A stretch of DNA of 9,415 bases from UBA2256 sp964531105. Lineage in GTDB: Bacteria; Spirochaetota; Spirochaetia; Treponematales; Rectinemataceae. Made by a program: the position numbers and the translations under genes. Positions within the stretch are counted from its first letter, which is position 1. The number at the start of each line of letters is the position of its first letter. The notes below the pieces were generated by a model that saw only the letters and a list, made by a program, of their open reading frames with translations, did no database searches and was not told where the DNA came from. This document shows positions 1-5,156 of this stretch, in pieces. The stretch is taken from contig CAZHFN010000057.1 in the NCBI GenBank assembly GCA_964531105.1, forward strand, positions 1 through 9,415. Reading direction: 5' to 3'.

Positions 1-2
1 CC

Positions 3-30
3 TTGACATGCAGGTAGGGGGGTTTCTACA
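3..30 (+). promoter_or_regulatory. Possible promoter of asnB
   Basis: A perfect TTGACA lies at 3-8. It is followed after 16 bases by TCTACA (25-30), a weak -10 with three of six consensus bases. The transcript would begin about 20-25 bases before the asnB start, leaving a short leader. The window edge prevents checking for anything further upstream, so this is a tentative call. Confidence 0.3.
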
Positions 31-59
31 GTGTCCCGTTATTACCGGGAGGGATATCC

Positions 60-1736
60 ATGTGCGGCATTTTTATCATCGCCGACATCAAGGGAGACGT
101 ATCGAAACTACGTAAGCAAGCCCTTGTCAACGTCAAAAGGCTCAGGCACCGCGGGCCAGACTGGAGCGGCATTTACTCAGACAAAAGAGCGATACTCTGC
201 CATGAACGACTTTCAATAGTCGATATAAATCATGGAGCCCAGCCGCTTATTGACTCAATTACCGGAAGGGTGCTGGCAGTTAACGGAGAAATCTATAACC
301 ACCGCCAATTACGGACTGCCATGCTCAAGAAGCCCCACGATTTCAAGACCGATTCCGACTGCGAGCCTCTGCTCTATCTCTACGACGAGTATGGGCCGGA
401 GTTTCTGAAAGACCTTAACGGCATCTTCGCTTTTGTGATCTACGACCCCCGGGATGGCGACTTCTTCATCGCTCGCGATCACATAGGGATAAACCCCCTT
501 TATTGGGGTAGAGACGGAGAAGGAACACTCTATGTCGCCTCGGAGATGAAAGCGCTCCATGATCTCTGCGTTAAGGTCGAGGTATTCCCTCCCGGACATT
601 ACTACAAGGGAAGCGAAGGCAAGCTTGTAAAATGGTACAATCCCAACTGGGCAGTCCCGGGATTCATCCCCGAAAAGCCCGTCGATTATGAAGAACTCCG
701 GGATGCGCTCATCGCGGCGGTAAAGCGTCAACTAATGTGCGATGTGCCCTACGGCCTACTTATTTCGGGAGGCGTAGATTCCTCCATTATCGCGGCCATA
801 GCAGCTAAGTACGCAGAACGGCGCGTGGAAACGGAAGGAGCCGAACGAGCTTGGTGGCCCCGAATCCATTCATTCTCCGTTGGTCTTGCCGAAGCTCCAG
901 ACACCCGCTACGCCAAAATGGTTGCAAGCCATATAGGCAGCGAACATCACGAGATTGTCTTCACGATCCAAGAGGCCCTAGATGCGCTGTCAGATGTTAT
1001 CTACCACCTGGAAACCTTCGATGTCACTACTATAAGGGCAGGCACGCCCATGTACCTCATGTCCAGAAAAATAAAGGCCATGGGCATAAAAATGATCCTT
1101 TCCGGAGAAGGTTCGGACGAGATCTTCGGCGGATATCTTTACTTCCACAAAGCCCCTAACCGTGTCGAGTTCCATGAGGAACTGGTGCGCAAACTTTCAA
1201 TGTTGAATCTCTATGACTGCCTCAGGGCCAATAAGGTGACGGCAGCCTGGGGTCTCGAAGCGCGAGTGCCCTTCCTCGATCCGGAATTTCTTCAGGTAGC
1301 CATGAACATCGATCCAAGTGACAAGATGATCCACGCAAAAGAAGGCCGAATGGAAAAATACATCCTCCGCAAGGCCTTCGATGGATGGATACCCGATGAA
1401 ATACTATGGCGGCAGAAAGAGCAATTTTCAGATGGAGTGGGTTATTCCTGGATAGACTCGCTAAAAGCGTATGCTGAAAAGGAAATCTCCGATTCGGCCA
1501 TGGCTAACGCGGCCTATCGTTTCCCCATAAAGACACCTCCCACTAAGGAAGCCTATCTCTACAGGTCTATCTTTGAGGAGCATTTTAAAAACCCCAGCGC
1601 CGCCGACACCGTGCCAGACGGCCCATCCATCGCCTGCTCAACCCCCACCGCAATCCGCTGGGACGCAGCCTGGGCCAACCAGGCCGACCCCTCTGGCCGT
1701 GCCATAAGGGGTGTCCACGATAAAAGCTTAAAATAG
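60..1736 (+). CDS. asnB: Asparagine synthetase B, glutamine-hydrolysing
   Basis: This 558-residue cytoplasmic enzyme converts aspartate to asparagine using ATP, with ammonia released from glutamine. Its length nearly matches E. coli AsnB (554). The N-terminal class II glutaminase domain starts with MCGI, so Cys2 becomes the catalytic N-terminal nucleophile. It also has RHRGPD (29-34), RLSIVD (50-55) and NGEIYN (75-80). The C-terminal synthetase domain has the PP-loop SGGVDSS at 236-242 and SGEGSDEIFGGY at 348-359. The C-terminus also follows the bacterial AsnB pattern (RFPIKTP, KEAYLYR, GPSIACS, DPSGRA). The start is fixed by GGGAGGG at 47-53, six bases before the ATG, and by the need for Cys at position 2. 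All visible catalytic motifs are intact. The gene ends at a hairpin terminator and converges with the neighbouring minus-strand pair, so it appears to be a single-gene unit unrelated to them. Confidence 0.97.
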   Translation: MCGIFIIADIKGDVSKLRKQALVNVKRLRHRGPDWSGIYSDKRAILCHERLSIVDINHGAQPLIDSITGRVLAVNGEIYNHRQLRTAMLKKPHDFKTDSDCEPLLYLYDEYGPEFLKDLNGIFAFVIYDPRDGDFFIARDHIGINPLYWGRDGEGTLYVASEMKALHDLCVKVEVFPPGHYYKGSEGKLVKWYNPNWAVPGFIPEKPVDYEELRDALIAAVKRQLMCDVPYGLLISGGVDSSIIAAIAAKYAERRVETEGAERAWWPRIHSFSVGLAEAPDTRYAKMVASHIGSEHHEIVFTIQEALDALSDVIYHLETFDVTTIRAGTPMYLMSRKIKAMGIKMILSGEGSDEIFGGYLYFHKAPNRVEFHEELVRKLSMLNLYDCLRANKVTAAWGLEARVPFLDPEFLQVAMNIDPSDKMIHAKEGRMEKYILRKAFDGWIPDEILWRQKEQFSDGVGYSWIDSLKAYAEKEISDSAMANAAYRFPIKTPPTKEAYLYRSIFEEHFKNPSAADTVPDGPSIACSTPTAIRWDAAWANQADPSGRAIRGVHDKSLK

Positions 1737-1755
1737 GTTTTTCCAGTTCTAAAGT

Positions 1756-1790
1756 GGCAGCCAGAGCAGATCTCTGGCTGTCGCTATTTT
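1756..1790 (+). terminator. Rho-independent terminator after asnB
   Basis: An 11-base stem (1756-1766 with 1772-1782, one G-U pair) closes a five-base loop. After a few bases it is followed by a short T run (1787-1790). It sits 20 bases after the asnB stop. The stem is strong and the T tract modest. On the minus strand no T run follows the stem directly, so it is a less convincing terminator for the facing gene pair. Confidence 0.7.
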
Positions 1791-1815
1791 CCCTACAACT
1801 ATCTAGCAAATATCT

Positions 1816-2166
1816 CTAGTATTTAAAGTAAGTGTATGCTGATCGAATCCAATCATATCCTTCTTCTCTAAAGAAATACCTTTCAATTTTTTTCCCATTA
1901 AGCCTAAGCATTATAATGTCCATACCAGGGCCTTTACCAAATTCAAGAAACACAGCACTAAGAAAATCTGCGCTAAAATACAGTTCATGTTTAATGGACA
2001 CGAATTCAATTACAAAATACTTATTCTGTTCTTTTATAATTTCAATTGAATTCGCTTTATCTTCCTGAATCCATTTACCAAGGAAATTCTTTGGTTCGCT
2101 TTGTTGCCCAAAGATTATGGTAGTCATAAGGAAGAATAGTCCTATTAGAATTATCCTTTTATTCAA
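1816..2166 (-). CDS. Small exported protein, candidate immunity partner
   Basis: This 116-residue protein is not one I recognise. It begins with a signal peptide: MNKR, a hydrophobic run IILIGLFFLMTTIIFG, then QQSEP, with likely cleavage after Gly20. There is no lipobox Cys, so the mature form of about 96 residues would be soluble in the periplasm. The mature part reads as a small beta-rich domain (GKWIQED, SIEIIKEQNKYFVIEF, IMLRLNGKKIERYFF), loosely like lipocalin-type or similar small domains. The start is TTG at 2166, supported by a perfect AGGAGGT (2179-2173) six bases upstream. It lies 25 bases after the hydrolase gene on the same strand, so the two are probably co-transcribed. G+C is about 32% by hand count, far below the flanking genes, and the FGQQ signal-peptide end is common in Bacteroidota, so recent transfer is plausible. 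Size, periplasmic targeting and position suggest an immunity protein; this is inference. Confidence 0.75.
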   Translation of the reverse strand: MNKRIILIGLFFLMTTIIFGQQSEPKNFLGKWIQEDKANSIEIIKEQNKYFVIEFVSIKHELYFSADFLSAVFLEFGKGPGMDIIMLRLNGKKIERYFFREEGYDWIRSAYTYFKY

Positions 2167-2617
2167 AAGAGTACCTCCTAATTAACTGGTGCTAAAATTT
2201 CCAATACTTCCTACTTTTCCCCCATTGTGCTGATGCGGCATTTGTATAATGTCTACCTCTTGAACCATTCCATTCTTCAGAAGTAGGGGTACTTGCATTA
2301 TAACCTTGGTGGAAGACATCAGCTGAACCATCTGAATTAACTCTTATAAGTGCTACATGAATATTATCAATTATCTCTATGCTCCATCCAATTGGAGCTC
2401 TATCTACCAATTGACCTCGCAATTTCTCCACATGTCCTTTTACTGATGTATTACTAGCAGATCCCCATCGCCTAGAAATATCGATTCCTCCTTTTTTTAA
2501 AACGTTTTCAATCCATATATCGCAATCATTTATACTTGGCTCATACAACTGACCAGTGTTATTCAAACACTTATCCTCAATATTATCGTAATTGCTTAAA
2601 TGACAACACCTTGGCAA
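1816..2617. other. A+T-rich cargo and immunity cassette
   Basis: Hand counts give 111 of 351 G+C bases (32%) for the small exported gene and 157 of 426 (37%) for the hydrolase cargo. The signal and leader part of the same gene (2618-2776) has 82 of 159 (52%). The right edge of the low-G+C block falls inside a reading frame, at or very near the Gly-Gly codons. No insertion sequence, direct repeat or attachment site is visible at either edge. Confidence 0.7.
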
Positions 2618-2776
2618 GCCACCAAGGATGTCCTCCATGTCGGCTTGAGAAAGGCTTTCGCCATCGAGTTGGAAAAAAATAGCCGGAATGTCAGCTTCGG
2701 TTGCAGATGCGGCCCAGGCGGGCCTGCTTAAAAACACAAGAACCACCAGAATTGTGCCGTACACGAGCTTTTTCAT
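2192..2776 (-). CDS. Sec-exported double-glycine-leader papain-fold hydrolase, candidate toxin
   Basis: This 194-residue protein has three parts. Residues 1-22 are a Sec signal peptide (MKK, hydrophobic core, cleavage at AWA-A). Residues 23-53 form an acidic leader ending LSQADMEDILGG, which fits the double-glycine consensus LSxxELxxIxGG of C39 peptidase substrates. Residues 54-194 are the cargo. The cargo has CC at 57-58, Cys70, then NDCDIWIENVL with Cys85 at a helix start, and HVALIRV with His140. A following strand (DVFHQGYN, 153-160) could supply a third polar residue. This Cys-His order is typical of NlpC/P60 or CHAP amidase folds, which usually cut peptidoglycan peptides; the assignment is by motif only. 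The start is ATG 2776 with GGAGG four to five bases upstream; a longer reading from 2815 lacks such a site. G+C falls from about 52% in the leader to about 37% in the cargo. The candidate immunity gene follows, and the divergent neighbour encodes a C39 peptidase. Confidence 0.85.
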   Translation of the reverse strand: MKKLVYGTILVVLVFLSRPAWAASATEADIPAIFFQLDGESLSQADMEDILGGLPRCCHLSNYDNIEDKCLNNTGQLYEPSINDCDIWIENVLKKGGIDISRRWGSASNTSVKGHVEKLRGQLVDRAPIGWSIEIIDNIHVALIRVNSDGSADVFHQGYNASTPTSEEWNGSRGRHYTNAASAQWGKSRKYWKF

Positions 2777-2793
2777 TGTCACCTCCATGAAGA

Positions 2794-2823
2794 TTTTTAG
2801 GAAAAAATGAAGCAACGCTTCAA
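2794..2823 (-). promoter_or_regulatory. Possible promoter and operator of the hydrolase pair
   Basis: Read on the minus strand, TTGAAG (2823-2818) and TAAAAA (2799-2794) are separated by 18 bases and each match four of six consensus bases. A perfect inverted repeat, TGAAGC-AAC-GCTTCA (2808-2822), covers the -35 and spacer, where a repressor could bind. The same palindrome followed by six Ts on the minus strand could instead act as a small terminator or attenuator if transcription starts further upstream. The sequence does not settle which reading is right. Confidence 0.35.
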
Positions 2824-2873
2824 ATCCATCACGTGGGGGGAATGAGGCTTTGCTTCAAACCTAGGGAGGAATG

Positions 2874-3467
2874 ATGCTAAAAATTTCCATGCTAATGCTT
2901 CTTCTCAGCGGAATGTCGGACAAAGAATCGCTCCGCTTCAGTCATTGTCCGGAACAAGGTTTCGACAGCTCCTGTGGTCTAAGCGTTCTGGCCTGCCTCA
3001 TGGAGCGATACTGGGCCTGCGAGGAAACAGAGCTCACTCTTGCCAGCGCCTACCTTTCTGAAAAAATGGCTTCCGGCGATTTGAGCATCTCCTTCGCGGA
3101 TATGGCTAGAATGTTAGATGCTAAGGGCTTTCTCTGGAAAGCATACAAAATGGAATATGGCCAGTTGCTGAAAGCCATACGTTCTATCTCTCCACTTATT
3201 CTCCACTATGAAAAGCCCGATGGTCATTTCGCCCTTCTGCTCTCAGCCAATGAAAATTGGCTTATCATAGCAGACCCCGCCGAGGGAGGTATCTGTATAG
3301 GTAGGCAAATTTTGGAGAACCGCTGGTCGGGAGCTGTACTTGCCGCGGTAAAGCCCGAGGCAAAGCTTAATAAAAGTTTTCTATATGAAGCTATCCAAGT
3401 ATCGGCTAGTAGAAATTCCATGATGGAATTAGCTTCCAGGGAAACCTTGGGCGCTTTGTCCTGGTAG
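2874..3467 (+). CDS. C39-family (double-glycine) peptidase, stand-alone, probably exported
   Basis: This 197-residue protein carries the C39 cysteine peptidase pattern. EQGFDSSCG supplies Gln28 (oxyanion hole) and Cys34 (nucleophile). Next come ISFADMARMLDAKGF (72-86), and GHFALLL with His118. ADPAEGG follows with Asp134. C39 peptidases cut after Gly-Gly leaders. Most such enzymes are fused to an ABC transporter; this one has no transporter or ATPase domain and resembles stand-alone forms such as FapD. The N-terminus (MLK, then a short hydrophobic run to Gly13) looks like a short signal peptide or anchor, which would place it in the periplasm; the run is short, so this is uncertain. GGAGG ends at 2869; ATG 2874 gives four-base spacing, better than ATG 2871 with one. 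The divergent gene encodes a protein with a matching GG leader, its likely substrate. It heads an operon with the barrel and lipoprotein genes. Confidence 0.85.
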   Translation: MLKISMLMLLLSGMSDKESLRFSHCPEQGFDSSCGLSVLACLMERYWACEETELTLASAYLSEKMASGDLSISFADMARMLDAKGFLWKAYKMEYGQLLKAIRSISPLILHYEKPDGHFALLLSANENWLIIADPAEGGICIGRQILENRWSGAVLAAVKPEAKLNKSFLYEAIQVSASRNSMMELASRETLGALSW

Positions 3468-3471
3468 ATTG

Positions 3472-4302
3472 ATGAAAAGATTAATTTGCGCAATTTTCAT
3501 AGTATTAACAGTACTCGATACTGCCCATTCACAGGCTTCACAGAATCAGCGCACAGCAGTCATCGATAAATCGCCCATTGCCTGCGGCTTTTCGCTTTCA
3601 ACAGCCTGCAGCTCGGCGCAGGAGGACGGGATTCCCTACTTTCGATTGGATTCATGCGTTGGTATTGGAATCGTATTCGCCACTACAATCAGCCTGGAAG
3701 CCACTCTGCCTTTCAGCGCAATCATGTATTCCGATTTGGAGCGGAATTACAAAACATTAGCGTTGGGCGATCCTGAAATTGCAGTCATTGGCAGTTTCAG
3801 AGAAGGCGACTGGCAATTTTCTGCCGAGGCGTCATATGCGCATCCACTGGGAATTTGGAATAAATATCAGGCTGAAAGAGTAAAACTGCAAACGGGTAGC
3901 GGTTATAAGAGTATCGGATTACTATTCTCGGCTCATCGCTATATGGATCCTCTTGTGGCGGGTTTTAGCATTGGCTTAGAGCACTGTTTCGATAAAATAG
4001 AGCGCTATGGAGTTGCATCGCTTCCACTAATAGCAAAAATTGGCTTATTTACATCAGAGGCCTTGAATGGTTCAACGGCGATAAGCGCCGCAATATTGCA
4101 GAGTCTCGCTTCAAGGCAAGATCTGAGTGGTTTACCGGCAGGCGATCGAATCGATTATTCGATCTCTGGATCGGCATCGATTATTTTTCATGCCCAAAGC
4201 AGTTCTCTTTCAATCGGAATTTCCAAATCTCTCAGCGATATATCCACTCCAATCGTCATAAGAACGGAGTTTTCATATTCGCTCAAGGAGGGTGCCCATT
4301 GA
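3472..4302 (+). CDS. Outer-membrane beta-barrel protein, possible exporter
   Basis: This 276-residue protein starts with a clear Sec signal peptide (MKR, hydrophobic core, cleavage near AHS-Q). The rest consists of alternating hydrophobic and polar strands with many aromatic residues. Examples are GIGIVFATTISLEATLPF, WQFSAEASYAHPLG and LVAGFSIGLEH, and it ends in FSYSL shortly before the C-terminus. The short ALGDPEIAV segment followed by strand pairs recalls the MetA-degradation or FapF-type barrel family; I place it there only tentatively. There is no long coiled coil between the signal peptide and the barrel, unlike FapF. ATG 3472 begins four bases after the peptidase stop, with no good ribosome site, so translation is probably coupled to the peptidase; a TTG at 3469 is the alternative. 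Position in the peptidase operon suggests it passes the processed cargo across the outer membrane, which is inference. Confidence 0.75.
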   Translation: MKRLICAIFIVLTVLDTAHSQASQNQRTAVIDKSPIACGFSLSTACSSAQEDGIPYFRLDSCVGIGIVFATTISLEATLPFSAIMYSDLERNYKTLALGDPEIAVIGSFREGDWQFSAEASYAHPLGIWNKYQAERVKLQTGSGYKSIGLLFSAHRYMDPLVAGFSIGLEHCFDKIERYGVASLPLIAKIGLFTSEALNGSTAISAAILQSLASRQDLSGLPAGDRIDYSISGSASIIFHAQSSSLSIGISKSLSDISTPIVIRTEFSYSLKEGAH

Positions 4303-4661
4303 GAAATGTGAGTTATGCGATTTTAATGGTTTTCATCTTCTTCGCATGCACCAAGGATACTTCATCCTGGTATCCTTCTGGGTCTGCCACCATCGTCTCC
4401 TACTACGAAACTACAGGAGAGGATGAAACTATTCTCAAAGCCACAATCGAAATACAGAACAAGGGAATAACGAATATACATTCATGCTCGGTGTCTATTG
4501 CCGCATCAACGGATATGCATACCTACAGGCAGACAATCTCAAAACTAGTGGATATACTTCCTGGCGGTCGCATTTATGAGGATTCCGTTATTGTTTACAA
4601 CAAGGCGTCGGAACGCTTCAAGCCCGATAGCCTTGCGGTGATTAACGAATTTTACTATTGA
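4299..4661 (+). CDS. Small lipoprotein of the peptidase-barrel operon
   Basis: This 120-residue protein has a lipoprotein signal peptide ending FFAC, with Cys17 as the lipidated residue followed by Thr, so it probably goes to the outer membrane. The mature part has a beta-sandwich feel: TIVSYYETTGEDET, LKATIEIQNKGITNI, SCSVSIAAST and GRIYEDSVIVY. The NKG-containing strand is common in small extracytoplasmic domains that decorate lipoproteins. I recognise no specific family. The start is TTG at 4299, overlapping the barrel gene's TGA stop (TTGA). It is supported by AAGGAGGG at 4285-4292, six bases upstream, so it is tightly coupled to the barrel gene. It may be an accessory or chaperone subunit of the barrel; nothing in the sequence proves this. 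Confidence 0.75.
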   Translation: MRNVSYAILMVFIFFACTKDTSSWYPSGSATIVSYYETTGEDETILKATIEIQNKGITNIHSCSVSIAASTDMHTYRQTISKLVDILPGGRIYEDSVIVYNKASERFKPDSLAVINEFYY

Positions 4662-4682
4662 TCTTGCTCAAGGGGGCACAGC

Positions 4683-5156
4683 ATGAATTATCTTGTCGGC
4701 TATATTTCAAAGACCGGCACTACAAAAGAAATTGCCCAGAGAATTGCCGAAATTCTTCAAGCCAGGGGCGATAAGGCGGACGTAAATAGTCTCGATACAG
4801 TAGGCGATATCTCGAGCTATGACAGGTTGATCCTGGGATCTCCGGTCAATGGTATGAAGGTACTGCCCGAATTCGATGCCTTCTGCAAGACTCAGGCGGC
4901 ATCCAACGGGATCCCGAAGGATATTTTCATCGTATCGTATCTGTTCGAAAATGGTAGACCCATGTGGCGCAAGGCTATTCAAAAAGATAGAAGTCGCCTC
5001 CAGTCGCTATTGAATGCCAGATCGGCCGAAATCTTTGGCGGAAGGCTCGAAAAATCTCTTCCGGGTTTTGCAAGGTTTATGTTCGGCACGCCCAAGGATC
5101 TACCGCTAGACATCAGAGACTGGAAAAAAATCGAGGGCTGGGCCAAGACTCTTTAG
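4683..5156 (+). CDS. Flavodoxin-domain protein (HemG-like family)
   Basis: This 157-residue protein has a flavodoxin fold. An initial strand (NYLVGYIS) leads into the FMN phosphate loop SKTGTTKEIAQRIAE (9-23), and LILGSPVNGMKVLPEF (about 50-65) forms the next loop near the flavin. The C-terminal half (IFGGRLE, FARFMFGTPKDLPLDIRDW) resembles the pattern of flavodoxin-like HemG and related menaquinone-dependent protoporphyrinogen oxidase proteins. There are no haem synthesis genes here, so a specific substrate cannot be claimed. It probably carries electrons or reduces a quinone-linked substrate in the cytoplasm. AAGGGGG at 4670-4676 lies six bases before the ATG. The gap from the lipoprotein gene is 21 bases, so co-transcription is likely, though a shared function is not implied. 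Its TAG stop overlaps the ftsK stop on the other strand. Confidence 0.85.
   Translation: MNYLVGYISKTGTTKEIAQRIAEILQARGDKADVNSLDTVGDISSYDRLILGSPVNGMKVLPEFDAFCKTQAASNGIPKDIFIVSYLFENGRPMWRKAIQKDRSRLQSLLNARSAEIFGGRLEKSLPGFARFMFGTPKDLPLDIRDWKKIEGWAKTL

Noticed and set aside
309..731. 140-residue open frame antisense to asnB
   Set aside because: It lies entirely within the well-supported asnB frame and shows no recognisable motif.
1791..2191. Insertion sequence or attachment site flanking the A+T-rich block
   Set aside because: I found no transposase, terminal inverted repeats, direct repeats or tRNA end at the edges, so exchange by recombination is more likely than a mobile element.
2597..2620. 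Cargo as a modified peptide (lanthipeptide or similar) because of CC after the GG site
   Set aside because: The mature part is about 141 residues with an enzyme-like Cys-His pattern, and no modification enzyme gene is present nearby.
2777..2815. Longer N-terminus for the hydrolase gene, starting at 2815
   Set aside because: It would put 13 residues ahead of a complete signal peptide. ATG 2776 has a strong GGAGG at the right distance.
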